In this document: one piece after another, positions 11,659 through 22,845 of the stretch
Numbering within the stretch: position 1 is the first letter of the stretch
Layout of the letters: every line of letters starts with the position of its first letter
Assembly: GCA_024509875.1 (NCBI GenBank)
Contig: JAMPIV010003466.1
Location: 124,001-188,000 of the forward strand
Origin: Oreohelix idahoensis
Taxonomy: Eukaryota; Mollusca; Gastropoda; Stylommatophora; Oreohelicidae
Length of the DNA stretch: 64,000 bases
Reading direction: 5' to 3'
Notes under the pieces: model-generated
What the model was told of the DNA's origin: nothing
The model's input: the letters and a program-made list of their open reading frames with translations, nothing else
Databases searched by the model: none
Program-made: the position numbers and the translations under genes

Positions 11659-12130
11659 TTATATTTTAATTTGTCTTCTTCTTTTTTGCCGTGGGTTACT
11701 TTCCCTTGCCTCCCTGACTCCAAACACTTTGCGACACTGAAGATATATTATGTGAATGAAGATTTCCAGCTTCTTCTCCGAAGTTATCTGCTTCAGGCTG
11801 TTATCCAACTCTTTTGCCAAGGCTTCGTCCAGCTGTTCCCAAAGCCCTTTTGCACTGGCAGGTGGAAACTTTATTACATCTCTTTTCCCGTCCAAGAAGT
11901 GTGTGGGATCATCATCAGGCACATCAGCTTGAATGTACTCAGAGCTGTGGATTGGCTCTTGGCTGAGTTCTTCTAACGTCTTATCCGTCGAGACAGAAAG
12001 CTGTTGATCAACAGGGCGCTGTTGATCTTCCCCCCCCCCCCCCCGATGAACTCCCACGCCCCTTTTTCGTTCTGTGGATTTTCATTCCTCTCTGAGAAGA
12101 GAATTTCCTACCACAGGCACACGGAAATTC
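11659..12130 (-). pseudogene. HERO-like N-terminal zinc finger and helical segment
   Basis: Reading leftward from 12,130, the peptide FPCACGRKFSSQRGMKIH is a C2H2-like finger of the sort found at the N-terminus of R2/HERO proteins, where it contacts target DNA. It is followed, after a 15-C tract at 12,030-12,044, by a frame rich in charged helices (KGLWEQLDEALAKELDNSL, IIYLQCRKVFGVREARES) that matches the position of the region before the polymerase fingers. The finger and the helical part are in different frames, and the shift lies at the C tract, a likely slippage or assembly-error site. Confidence 0.65.
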
Positions 12131-12384
12131 CAGCCGTTGTTCAGAGCTCGAAGTCCGTGTAACGGGTCTAGTCGTTTCCATTAAGGCGCCTGTGGATTCA
12201 TCATTCTCCCTCCCTTTCGGTGAATCCTGGTTGCATATAGCACGTTTGGGATTAAAAGCGGTTGTTTAAAGCTTACTGGGTGCCAATCCGGTCAACCGGT
12301 TTCCTAGCCTTTCCCAGTGTCATTTGTCTTTCCAGAAGTCCATCGGTCTTTTCCCGATTGTCACTGGTCTGACCATGTATTTAT

Positions 12385-12725
12385 GATAGGAAACTCTATA
12401 CAGAGCGATACAACAGAAGACAATCTGATCATCAGAAGCAGTCCCCCCGTCGAACAAGTGTTTCGGCCCATTATTCTCCTTTACACTCTAAGGGGGGCGG
12501 GCCCCACTGGGTAGTGACTCCCAAGTGTCTCAGCCTCCTTTTGTCTTGTGTAGAAAATGAACCCATTCCACCTTGGTAGCAGCATTAAACTCCACAATTC
12601 CGCCAGCCGGAGGCAATAGTGAAAGTACCCATTTATTCAAAGTATAGACAAATTATTACCGTCGTTCCGCAGCACACCACCACTAGCGACAGACGCCGGG
12701 CACACCTCGCAAAGTCGACAAGGCT
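12385..12725 (-). mobile_element. Second HERO-like 3' tail, truncated
   Basis: Same orientation and sequence as 8735-8960, but with about 100 bp more in the middle (about 12,530-12,632). It begins immediately upstream of the first copy's 5' end. No polymerase or nuclease coding is attached on its right side, so it is a 5'-truncated copy or the end of a tandem insertion. Differences between the two copies are scattered, so they are not a recent duplication of one another. Confidence 0.6.
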
Positions 12726-12929
12726 TGTATTCTCTGGTCTTCTCATTTTTGCTGCTCTGGTATGATTATCTGGTATATCCGTAATTTCAATATCTTCATG
12801 TATCCCATCTTCCAGACTGATTCTCGTCTCTGCCTCTCTACTCTCTTGCGTATTTTGAAAGAATGGTTGTTGCGCGTAGGGAGTTGTTCCCGTTGGATAT
12901 TTTGACGACCAAGGTGTATGTGGAAGCTC

Positions 12930-13518
12930 ACACAACACTCATACACCGCTCGTCTAGCTCACTGTTTAAGGAGTAATACACCAACTCCAACAACCATATC
13001 AATCTCCGTGAATATATTATATCACAAATAAGTCATAATGGGCGCAGGGCCATTATAATCATTGGAGACATAACAAATCCCGAGTATTCTACAATCACTC
13101 TAATTCTCGGAATATCTACAGCCACAAAATACGATACGTCATAAATCCACTGCACAATTCTGGCCCTCTACTCGCGCACTACTATAGACATCCACCCTTC
13201 TTTTCTCTACGATCTTCGCTGTCTCCTGTCTACTGTCTACTCTCTACTGACCCAACTCTCTACTGACCCAACACACATCTCTCTCGGACTGACCCCTGCC
13301 ATTCGTATTCACCAAACACGTGAAAACATTCCACACTCCACTGAGCTTCATTCAGCTATAGCTACCAGCTTGTCTTAAGCAATGCTCACAACATTGCTTG
13401 TAACTAAAATATTACAAGTCAAGCATTCCCAACTCACAACAATCCAAAGGACTAATAAACTCCTGCTGGAGCATGGGAACATTCATACATGCAAAACACC
13501 CTCAAAACACTCCGTGAC
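12930..13518 (-). repeat. LTR-like block of an old retroelement
   Basis: On the minus strand it begins with TGTCACGGAG at 13,518, the TG start expected of an LTR, and runs through AT-rich promoter-like sequence. It includes a local tandem duplication, CTCTACTGACCCAAC twice at about 13,242-13,273. It lies where the 3' LTR of the decayed minus-strand element at 13.5-36.5 kb would be expected. No second copy is in the window, so the LTR call is by position and terminal dinucleotide only. Confidence 0.35.
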
Positions 13519-13519
13519 A

Positions 13520-14225
13520 GTTGTGTATTTCTGCCATTTCCGTAATGTAGTCTGACTGTGGTATTTGTCCATATCCTTCACCAGTACTCGTCGGTGTTTT
13601 CTGGCACGACTGCATAATATGTTTTCCTCTTGTTGGTATCCGAACGTATTTGAGCTCTGGGTGCTACTTGGTGTATCTCCGTTCTGGTTGTTATGAGAAT
13701 TCCACCTGCTCCTGGTTTGTATGTTTCTTCCGGACTGTTGTCATCTGTTACACTTTCATCGGTGTTTTATGGGACTACTATATAATTATATCATGTCCTG
13801 TTGTTATCCCAGTCACTGTATTTTGGTGTTGTCACCAGCGTATGTGTAAACTGCCCGTTCGTATGTATTTTTAGACATCCACTGTTTGTGTGTACTGCGT
13901 CGTGTTTTACTGGGCATCGGCATCTATTTCTCCTTTTCTATTTGTATATCTTTTATATTGTACGCCTTCACTGGTTTTGGTTTCTCTTGAAGTAGTATCT
14001 GCAACGGATCTTCCCTCCTGTTCTTTCTCCTCTTGATCTCTTTATGCTTTGATATTTTCATAACTTTATGTGTGAGTGTCCGTTCTCGCGCGTTCTTAGA
14101 TGTTTTCTTTCTATGTGTATTGTTCTCCGTATTTTCTAGTACCCATGTACTCGTTCTTGTCTGTCTGATCTTGAGTGTGACTATACTCTGTCCATGTCCG
14201 TTTGTGTCGCTACGTCTATAGTAAA
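13520..14225 (-). pseudogene. Relic of old minus-strand retroelement, distal part
   Basis: The frame 14,310-13,924 gives a Lys/Arg/Thr-rich peptide (FYYRRSDTNGHGQS and onward) that continues, across the LINE inserted at 14.23-16.04 kb, from the peptide ending in QKVYICLINLIKRN on the other side. This continuity is the evidence that both belong to one older element. Past 13,924 the frame is lost. The protein type is not recognised; its place, downstream of a gag-like frame on the same strand, suggests a polyprotein remnant. Confidence 0.4.
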
Positions 14226-14231
14226 AGTTTA

Positions 14232-15864
14232 TATTAGAGCAGGGTGTCCCACAAGGAGGAGTCCTGTCACCTACACTGTTCCTTGCATACATAAATGACA
14301 TAACTGACAATATTCAACAAATAGCACACAATGCTTCCTTTGCAGATGACTTAGCGTTGGGGATCTCTGAAGAACGTATCACTACTGCAAACATTCTGAT
14401 GCAGCAAGCATTAAAATCACTGGAAGAGTGGGCCAAAACATGGCTCATGAAGATTAATGACGAGAAAACAACGTACACTGTATTTTCCCTCTCAACTAGA
14501 CCTCAGAGCTTCAAACTAGTACTAAACGGAGTAAATCTTTTTTAAATGAAAATCCGAACTACCTAGGCATTATTTTTGATTGCCGTCTGACTTGGAAAAA
14601 ACAGGTTGACAGAAATCGAATGAGAGCAAGACAAAGAATGGCAATTATGAAAAAAAACTTGATGGAACAGCTTGGGGTGCAGATGAGAAAGTGCTTAAGA
14701 CGTTGTACACAGGGCGAGTGAGGCCAGTTCTTGAATATGGCATGGCAGCATGGGCAACAGCAGCTAAGACAAACTTCGATAAAATTAGCAGACTCCAAAA
14801 TCAAGCAATGAGAATTATAACGGGAGGCATGAAGTCAACACCTATAAAAGAACTCGAAAAGATTACGTGCCTCCAGCCAATGACAGATAGAAGAGACTGC
14901 AGGGCTCAGCAACAGGCCGAAAAATTCAAAAGACTAACAGACCACCCAATGTGCCATAGAATACATGCTCATAGAAGGCAAAGACTCAAACGAAGTAATT
15001 TTGTAGAATCAACCAAACCACAAATGAGAGCAGTATCCATAGATGAAATATCCACTGTTAAACCCATCTATACTGCACACAAGCTTCCAGTTTGGAAACA
15101 AAATCGTTTCCCTAAAATGATAGAAAACATTCCTGGAATTGAAAGTAAAAAGAGCCAAACTGCAACAGATAGAAAATCCATAGCGACAGAATACATAGAG
15201 AAACATTATCCACGCAACACCTGGACCCATGCATACACAGATGGATCAGCAACAAATGCAACAGAAAATGGAGGTGGGGGTGTCTTTCTGACCTTAAGCA
15301 CTGGTGCAGAAAAAAGGTTGTATGTGGCGACAGGACGATTCTCCAGCAACTTCAGAGCAGAGGCAGAGGCCTTGAAAACTGCAGCAGAGGTTATATTGAC
15401 AGACGAAAGCGCAGAGAGACAAGTTGCTTTCTTTACTGATGCACAGTCAGTAATTGCAACGTTGAAAAGCCAAAATAATACAGACCTGGATGATCTCAGA
15501 GTAGTGCTCCACAAACTTTGTCAACGATTCAAAAGTGTTGTGATCCAATGGATCCCATCTCATTGTAACATCACCGGCAATGAATAGGCTGACAGAATGG
15601 CAAAAGAAGGTTCACATCTACCTCCTCCTAATGCAAGCATAACTTTTGAGGAGGCAAAGAATTTTTGTCAGAATCAGATACAGAAACAAGTGGAATGTAG
15701 AACACCCAGGGCACACACAGAATAATGCTTATTACCAGCTGCACAGAAGAGAACAAGTGGTAATCTTCAGACTCCGCACTGGCCACAACGGATTGAGATA
15801 CCATCTATTCAACAAGCTAAAGATAGGAACTACCAATCAGTGTAACGTGACACTGATAAAATGA
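14232..15864 (+). pseudogene. LINE reverse transcriptase with C-terminal RNase H
   Basis: Polymerase motifs QGVPQGGVLSPTLFLAYIND and FADDLALGIS are in frame at the start, followed by the thumb region with a stop and shifts at about 14,543 and 14,690, then a long clean frame 14,691-15,587 (RPVLEYGMAAWATAA onward). An RNase H domain follows: YTDGSATNATENGGGGV (first Asp), FRAEAEALKTAAEVI (Glu), FFTDAQSVI (Asp), then QWIPSHCNITGNE (His). A TAG follows directly, where intact relatives continue with a further Asp motif, and the frame resumes as ADRMAKEGSHLPPP. RNase H at the end of the LINE protein is typical of the I superfamily. Confidence 0.8.
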
Positions 15865-16044
15865 CTGCTGAACATCTGCTTCAAAGTTGCCCCCTATATG
15901 TGGTACAGAGAAAGTGCATATGGCCGACGCCAGCTCCTTTCGTGGAAAAGCTTTACGGGGATTCAAATAGCCTCAAACTGACTACTGCTTTCTTTGAGAA
16001 CATTCAAGTGGACGTCTGAGAGTGTACGAAGAAGAAGAAGAAGT
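14232..16044 (+). mobile_element. I/Jockey-type LINE, 5'-truncated, (GAA)n tail
   Basis: The element starts inside the polymerase, just before QGVPQGGVLSPTLF, and ends in (GAA)5 at about 16,028-16,044. It therefore has the 5' truncation and simple-repeat tail typical of LINE insertions. A short duplication AAGTTT may flank it. Its polymerase and RNase H reading frames are described separately. It interrupts the older minus-strand relic at 14,225/16,045. Confidence 0.8.
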
Positions 16045-16309
16045 TTCTTTTTATTAAATTTATTAGACATATGTATACTTTCTGTCCGTCTTCCGTTGTA
16101 ATTTTGCACATTTTTTCATTCTTTGTTGTCACATTGTTTTTTTCCCATGCTGTTCCTTTTCTTATTTCGCTTATCAAATTTCTCACTGCTATACGGCTTC
16201 TTCTGTTGTTGACTATCCCAGTGTTTTGGAACGCTAGCTATTCTGTTGATGGTGTATCTTTCTCTGTCGTGTCCTCTATGCCATTGTCTAGTGCTTGGAG
16301 GCTTGTAGG
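16045..16309 (-). pseudogene. Relic of old minus-strand retroelement, middle part
   Basis: The minus-strand frame 16,186-16,004 (MRNLISEIRKGTAWEKNN onward) runs into the LINE tail at its left end and, by its sequence, resumes at 14,225 beyond the LINE. On the right it is cut by the LTR of element A at 16,310. Frame breaks are frequent. Unrecognised protein. Confidence 0.4.
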
Positions 16310-16769
16310 TGTGGTGGATTAGGTGTTATTTCTATTGTACTGAATGAGGTCAGCTGTGAAGGTCCCTGATTATAACAAATTTTATGTTGAGTTATCAGAG
16401 AACCTTTCTGCTATCACCTTATGACCTCAATCAGACTTATTCTTGACTAGTATGTATGATAGCTACGTCTAATGTCTAGGGTTATGAATGTATGATGTAG
16501 TGTAAGTAAAATTAATACAAACACATTTAAATTCTAACACATATATAGGACTGAGTCAAATACAACAATCACAAACAGACTAACACTTTAGTATATATCT
16601 TATAGAAGTCTGTGGCTGAATTTTTAGTAATGGCTATATTAAAATTTTATTTGGCCTGATTCAGAAATTTCTGAGTCAGGACCAACAACAAAATGAAATT
16701 TATGGATTTATTTACATCAAATCAAATGCCACAATGGATCTTCTGTCCATACAAATAGCTATTTCAATC

Positions 16770-16828
<59 letters not shown>

Positions 16829-18760
16829 CTAAGTAACACTGGTAACTAATGGTATGGTTGGGGGTTGTCATCATCCCTCTTTTCTTTTAGTAGTATCTTG
16901 TGGAATCTTTATTGAACAATCAAATAATTTTATGTTTCTTTTTAATAAAGTCAGTAAGTGGATGAACTCTTTAGTGCCAACACATAGGCACTTATCTTTA
17001 TGTTGATAGAAGTTATGATGCTGAAATTCTCATAGTTCACTCGAACGACCAAGCTGACACAGTTCCTGGTGTAGTGTAGTATAGTAGACCACTTAGTCCA
17101 ACAAAATTTCACTTTCTTTCTCTCTCAATCGTAAAGACACCAGGGTTCTGGCACTAACGTAGTACCAGAACAAAAAAACCCTGAAACAAGGTTATGATTC
17201 TTAATAACTCATCTACAATATTATTCCACAATCAATACATGGCATACTTCAATAAAAGAAAATGGTCAGATCTTTCTGATCAACCCATTTCAACCATTTT
17301 CATCTGAGATAACAACTCATACCAGTGCTCCTATTCTTTTCCGTAATGGTTACAACGCCTCTGACACTGCAACAATGATTCTCTCGCATAGAATAATGTG
17401 GGTTAGCCTTCTCACTGGCAACTGTGGAAATCATTTTAAGTTATACAACACATATCAATTTTACTGCTTGTGTGCAACACCACAGGCCCTGCATAAGTCT
17501 GCTGGGGACCTCTGTACTTAGTCGTAACCTTCCCAATAAGAAGTATCTCATACACCAAATTTTATTGTAATATCAAGATTAATAAATTCGTTCTTACCAC
17601 AATTCAAAGAAATATCACAAACATACGTTGACTGGCATTAGCATAAGTTCAGCTTTGCCCCGGTCCAGACTGCCAAGGTTTTTATTTCACTCTTAGCACT
17701 GCTGTTCTCAACGCAGCCTGCTTACAAACACATTTTTTCAACTGGCGACAAGCCTTTGAAAGCTTTTTGCCAATATTACTAGACTGGCCCAATCAGAGCG
17801 AGGGCGTAGCTTTTCAATTCAAATTTAAAAAAACAAAACTCTAAACTTCTATTAGTGAGTCTTCAAAATATATTTAGCTTTTGCCTAACCAATATCCTCC
17901 TTCCTATACTCTTCTACCAACCAATCGGATTTGAATCAATCTACTGCCTCTTTTTTAAACTTGCGTCCCCACTAACGTTATGGATAAATGAGCAAGCACA
18001 ACAGTCTGTCCATCTTAGCGTTCGGAGACATATAGTATTATTTCAATATCTTGGCTAATAATTGGGCTACCATGTATATTAAAGCATATTATTGAATAGG
18101 GGACCCGAAGCTATCTTTATATATGATTTTTATGGTTATATTATTTGCCGTTTAGATTTTCAGTTTTGTCACTGTTAATCGTCAATATTTAACTTTTCCA
18201 TAAGTCGACCATCTTTCCCCCCTTCTCTATCATTTTTCCTGCAATTGAACCAACTAGTTTGGGTGACGTCAGAAATACACTACTCGGCGAGAATTTAAAC
18301 TGTCTGTGGGTTTATATCTGCTGGCGTGTCCCACAGCGTGTCTATATGCATGGAACGGCGTGTCAAGCGAAGAGGGGTGTTTGCAAGGCGGCGTTAATTT
18401 TGTGTTAATACTTGCCGCAGTTTCGTGCCGCAGATCAGGTAAAAGTTAAAATGTTAATTATAAGTCTTGCCGCAGTTTCGTGCAGCAGATAGGGAAAATG
18501 TTAAAATGTTAATTGTAAGTCTGGCCACAGTTTCGTGCAGCAGATCGGGCAAAATGTTAATTTAAAGTCTCAAAGACTAAACTAGGAAAGCGTGTAGGCT
18601 TTTACGGCGGGATCATTTTATAAGCATTTCCACTGCACAAAAGGCAGTGCTCTACTGGAGTAGAAGACGCCGATACGCAAGCACCCACGGACGGGTTTAT
18701 TTATTATCATAGGATTAAAATCTTACAGAATTTAGCGATTATCTCACAGATTTCGCTACA
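16310..18760 (-). repeat. Element A 3' LTR (left copy)
   Basis: About 2.45 kb. On the element strand it begins TGTAGCGAAATC at 18,760 and ends CCACCACA at 16,310, with TG/CA termini. It contains (TA)n at about 16,776-16,827 and three near-repeats of a GCCGCAGTTTCGTGC phrase at about 18,410-18,545. Immediately outside on the internal side, minus-strand GGAAGAGAGGTG at 18,761-18,772 is the polypurine tract. The small frame at 17,855-18,058 recurs in the other LTR and is not taken as a gene. Confidence 0.9.
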
Positions 18761-18830
18761 CACCTCTCTTCCTAAAACATGCATTAATTGCAGGTTATAA
18801 TCTGTGAGATAACTTAGCGCAAATGATGTC

Positions 18831-19433
18831 CTACGCGTTTTTCTGATTTTCATCACAAGGATGTCTACTCAAAAAATCGGCACCCACGTTCTGAGAGCCG
18901 GGAATATATTCAATCATAAATGAATATGGCTGTAATAATAAGGACCATCTTAATAACATGGAATTTTCATGCTTTGCCTGTGACAAAAATACGAGCGGCT
19001 GATGATCTGTTTGTACCACAAATTTCCTATCATACAGATAGATCTGGAATTTTTTTATAGCCCAGATTAACGCTAAACATTCCTTTTCACTTGTTGAATA
19101 ATTTTTTTCCGCTTTGTTCAACTTGCGGCTTGCATAAGCGACTGGGTTCAATTCCCCATCTTGTGAGGAGGACCTTTGCAACAATGTAGCCCCTAAGCCC
19201 ACATTGCTTGCGTCACTTCTCACGACAAATTCTTGATTTAAGTCAGGCAATTTCAATACTGGCCTGCTTGTGAGTTTTTCTTTTAACTCCTGGTATGCAA
19301 ATTCACACTGTGCTGTCCAATTAATTGTATCAGGTTGTCCCTTACACGTTAAATCCGTCAAAGGAGCACATATAGAGTTCAAATGTTTAATGTACTTTTG
19401 GTAGAAACCACACAAAGACACAAAAGATCGCAA
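18831..19433 (-). pseudogene. Element A RNase H and connection region
   Basis: The frame starts in the polymerase connection (RSFVSLCGFYQKYIKHL) and continues with the gypsy-type RNase H: VVRSDASNVGLGATLLQ, EKECLALIWAIKKF, VQTDHQPLVFL and VGADFLSRHP near the end, covering the acidic residues of the active site. It is separated from the polymerase palm upstream by a frameshift between about 19,535 and 19,433. RNase H removes the RNA strand during reverse transcription. It ends only 70 bp before the LTR, with no integrase after it, which shows the element's unusual order. Confidence 0.85.
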
Positions 19434-19534
19434 ATCTTTCTTTGTTTGTGGCCTCGGTGCTCTTTCAATTTCTCCAGATTCTTGGGGTCAGGGGTCATGC
19501 TACCCTGATGTACGGTATGTCCCAAGAATTCCAA

Positions 19535-20722
19535 CTATTTACATCCAATACAACATTCTGTTGGTCTAGCAGTCAAGTTAGCCCCTCTGAGTCTATCAAA
19601 CAGCATATTCAAAGAGTTAACGCGTTCCTTAAATGTTTCAGTAGCGATGAGAATATCATCCATGAAATTCGAGATGCATGGATTTTTCAGGGGATCCAAC
19701 AATTTTCGCATCATCCTAGAAAACACACTCGGGGCATTTTTCAACCCAAACGGCAGCATGTTGAACTCATAATGGCCTTCTGAGGTGCTAAAGGCTAAGT
19801 AAGGTCGAACCTCAGGCTTTACTGGAATTTGATAAAAGCCTTTGCTAAGATCCACTTTAGAAAATTATTTTGCCCTGTTCAGCCTGGCAAATAGTTGAGT
19901 AGTATCAGGTAATGAATCCACCTGACCTTCTGTGACAGCATTCAGTTTCCTGTAATCTATGCACAGTCTATGTTCCCCAGACGGTTTTCGCAACAAAACC
20001 ACACAAGAGCTATAAGGAGATTCACTGTGAGAAATAATCCCTTCTTGTAACAAATAATCTATCTCCTCTTTCAAAGCTTTTTCCTTAGCGAACGGAATAG
20101 AATAGGGCCTCATACAGATGGGTGTTGGGTCTAGTAGTTTCATATCATATTCCAACAAATTTGTGTGCCCCGGCTTATCCGTTAACACGTCTGTATGTTT
20201 CTCTAGGACCTTTTGAATCCTCTCCCTATGTCCTTTTGTCCGGTGATTACTGATCTTCACCTGTGCAAACGTTTCACTGGGCCTCAGTGGATATTCAAAT
20301 GAGGTGAGAGGGTCATTTTTCATTTCGGTTGCGATAGACAAGGCAATTAAGTGTGTTCCTTCCTGGATTTGCCTGTCCAGATATTTCTTCAGAAGGTTCA
20401 CATGATAGACTTTTTCTTTTCCCTTCTTGTCTATCTTATAATTTGTTCTGGATACCTTTTCCAAAACCGTATATGGACCTTGCCATCCGATTTGAAGTTT
20501 ATTGCTGCTGCCTGGTAATAGAAGAAGCACCTTTTCCCCTACAGCAAGCTCCCTATCCTTCGCTTTTTTATTATAATAAGCAGCATGCTTTTTCCTGGCT
20601 TGTCTCAAATTATCATTTGTCAGTTTCCAACTAGTTTTTAAACGAGTGGTCAGTTCGTTCACATATTGATATGATGAGGTAACAGTCTTTTCTGCCTTTT
20701 CATCGGTCCACGTCCTCAACAA
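19535..20722 (-). pseudogene. Element A integrase C-terminus and reverse transcriptase
   Basis: The frame begins with the end of integrase: a helical, Lys-rich stretch and the GPY/F module (IGWQGPYTVLEKVSRTNYKI), then continues directly into polymerase: RPYSIPFAKEKALKEEID, EHRLCIDYRKLNAV, one in-frame TAA at about 19,865, then VDLSKGFYQIPVKPE, FNMLPFGLKNAPSVF and the catalytic box FMDDILIA. Integrase before polymerase in one frame is the Gmr1-like order, opposite to typical Ty3/gypsy. With one stop and a later frameshift, this copy is not expected to make a full polyprotein. Confidence 0.85.
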
Positions 20723-20726
20723 GGTA

Positions 20727-21389
20727 CTAATGGACTAATATTTTGCTGAACTTATTTTTCATGGCACCGGTAATGTCCCTTACATTGGAAGCCTTGTAGT
20801 GAGGACGTTTCTTCCTTTTGTCCTCACTCACAAATCGTCCACTACCGATTTGTTTCCTGGGGTTGTCTCCCCTCAGGTTCAAATTCACAGTGAGAGAACT
20901 TCGCTCTCTTTTATATTCCTCTAGTTCACATAATTCCGACCGAGGGATTGTCGGCTTATTCTGGGGAAAAATCACTTTTTGTACTCGACGCAGAGTTGCC
21001 ATTCTAACACATTCAAGTGAAGACTGTGTGTGAAAGGGGGGTTCCCATTCCACTTGGTCTACATTATTATATTTATTTTTCTCATTATTTTCAGGCCTAA
21101 GTTTGCCCCGTGGCGTTTCTAGGTCCTGGTTATTATTGTCCCCACTTGTGGGTGTTCCCTCATGAAATATGCCGCAGGCTTCTACAAAATTCTCAATAAC
21201 TATCTTTACATCTGGCCAGTAATATTTTTGAGAAACCTTTTGGCAGATGGTACCTACTTTCTCGTGGTCCCCATCTTTTCCAACATGTAAACTCCTTATC
21301 ACGTCTGCCTTAAACATCTTGGGAAGTACCAGTTGTCCGTGACCATTTGAACCAGATCCGGCCTTCCTATACAACAATTTGTTCTTCAT
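20727..21389 (-). pseudogene. Element A integrase zinc-binding end, catalytic core absent
   Basis: The N-terminal part (LLYRKAGSGSNGHGQLVLP, then HVGKDGDHEKVGTICQKV, KYYWPDVK) is the integrase HHCC domain, here lacking the final Cys pair. The D,D(35)E catalytic core that should follow is not found in any frame. In its place is about 400 bp encoding an unrelated, charged segment (WEPPFHTQSSLECVRMATL and onward). The same replacement segment can be aligned at nucleotide level in element C at about 39,780-39,930, so it is a family feature rather than damage to this copy. Confidence 0.7.
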
Positions 21390-21433
21390 ATAATAGTCCC
21401 CTTGCTTGGAGGTGTGAGGCAGTTACGCAATTT

Positions 21434-22348
21434 TTAAAAGCAAGGCTTGAGTGTCCTATCTTCAGCCTGTGCCTTCCTCATCTCTTCTGGATGAGTATTT
21501 ATTGGCTCATCTTCTTCCTTTCTGGATTGTGAACGAGTCTGGACTGTTGCCAAGACCACAGGTCTCTTGGGATCCCCCAAGAAGACATAACGACACCCCA
21601 ATATCAGAGGGTAGATGGGTGCGTCGATCACTGCTGCTCTGATTACTCCTTCCACATAGCGAGTTTTCACCGTTATCCTCGCAATGGGAAGTGTCATAAG
21701 TGGTATGTCCTTGGTCGCCCCTTGTATCTCCACTGTTTCTGTGGTATACTGATCTGGGTTCACCAAGTGCGCACTCACAACAGAATCAAAATCCAAACCG
21801 GTATCATAAAGGCACCTAATGGTGACCCCATTACATACAACATCCTCACACACTGGGGGGTGATAAGGTTCCTGCTGTCCAGTAGGTTTTACCTTTACTT
21901 CCTTTTCCCCCAACTTCATAGCAGCAAATCCAGAAGGTTTCCTAGTACAAACTTTGGTGTCATGTCCTTCCCTCTTACACCATCTACAATATAATTTTCC
22001 TCGATGAAAGGATTTTCTTTCCTCATATTTCCTGTCATTGAACTGTGGGTTTTTATTTTTATAATCATCGTGTGGCCTATCAAAATTGTGCTTACCCTTG
22101 TTACCCTGATCTTTGTTGTCAAATCTATTAGAGTTTTGTGGAGCCTTATAATTGTCTACATGTTTCGTTTTGGCGCCAGCTACCTCTGCCTGGGCCGCCT
22201 GATACCTCTCAGCAATATTAATTAACTCACCCAGCCTCTCTGCACCCTGTTCCATGAGAAACTTTCTCAAGTCTGGAGCCATGAACTCTCTCAATTGCTC
22301 AATAAGGATCATTTCTTTAAGATCTTGGGTTTTCCCCAGAGCAGTCAA
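21434..22348 (-). pseudogene. Element A Gag nucleocapsid and protease
   Basis: The frame carries the end of the SCAN-like capsid helices (RLGELINIAERYQAAQAE), an Asn/Lys/Asp-rich linker, a zinc knuckle CRWCKREGHDTKVC (C-x2-C-x4-H-x4-C), and a retropepsin-like region whose active-site triad appears as YDTGLDFDSVVS, followed by a typical flap region and LILGCRYVFLGDP. Gag packages element RNA; the protease cuts the polyprotein. It is separated from the capsid frame upstream and from the integrase frame downstream by single-base shifts. Confidence 0.8.
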
Positions 22349-22417
22349 TTTTCCAAGTAAGTCTCTAAACGTGCAGAGAACTGGTGATAGGTCTCACCCG
22401 ACAGTAGCTTGGCATTT

Positions 22418-22756
22418 CTAAACTTTTTTCCTGTAAAATTCACCATTCTTTTCGTATCTTAACAAAAGAGCCTGCTTTAAAATGTCATACTTGTCTTGGT
22501 CATCCCTGCTCATTTTTGAGAAAACTTCATAAGCTGTTCCCCTAAGACCTTGCGATAACTTCAAGCTCCATCTTTCATTTTTCAGCCCATAAGTTGTAGC
22601 TAATACCTCATATCTACTTAAATATGATTCAATATCATCATCTCTCTCAATAAAATAATCTAAGTGGAACCCCATAGCTGAGTTGGAGGCCCCCTGACTA
22701 GCAGTAGTATCAGAGGTAGAGGGGCTGTGACCATTTTCAGGAGCATGGCCTTGCAA
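22418..22756 (-). pseudogene. Element A Gag capsid (SCAN-like)
   Basis: The peptide FHLDYFIERDDDIESYLSRY, WSLKLSQGLRGTAYEVFSKM and DKYDILKQALLLRYEKN is the helical SCAN-related capsid fold seen in Gmr1-like gypsy Gags, from which the vertebrate SCAN domain is thought to have come. Frame breaks at about 22,770 and 22,415 separate it from the coiled coil before it and the nucleocapsid after it. The same region exists in element C (38,230-38,565). Confidence 0.75.
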
Positions 22757-22845
22757 CTCTAACTCCTTAGTCGCAACTCATGTTCCCTTTGTAATCTTCT
22801 ATCTTCTGCTTCCCTCTCCAATCTTTTTTCTTCTGCTTCCCTTTC

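Larger units (their letters stand above)
8735..12240 (-). mobile_element. HERO/R2-like non-LTR retrotransposon, deleted and SINE-split
   Basis: In minus-strand order: an N-terminal zinc finger and alpha-helical segment (12,130-11,659), a polymerase palm (11,480-10,749), then polymerase C-terminus, zinc knuckle and restriction-like endonuclease (10,398-9,126), then a 3' tail. This is the layout of site-specific LINEs with a C-terminal restriction-like endonuclease, and the sequence flavour (GCPISLILFVLAMQ, AFMDD, RWRHN-type motif, RRPDIVL) is closest to HERO. The fingers region is deleted between 11,659 and about 11,480, a SINE sits at 10,411-10,690, and stops and shifts are present. Dead copy. 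Confidence 0.75.

Noticed and set aside
19442..19783. Plus-strand ORFs opposite the polymerase of element A
   Set aside because: They are antisense shadows of the RT/RNase H frames; the same applies to other frames opposite Gag and Pol in A, B, C and D.
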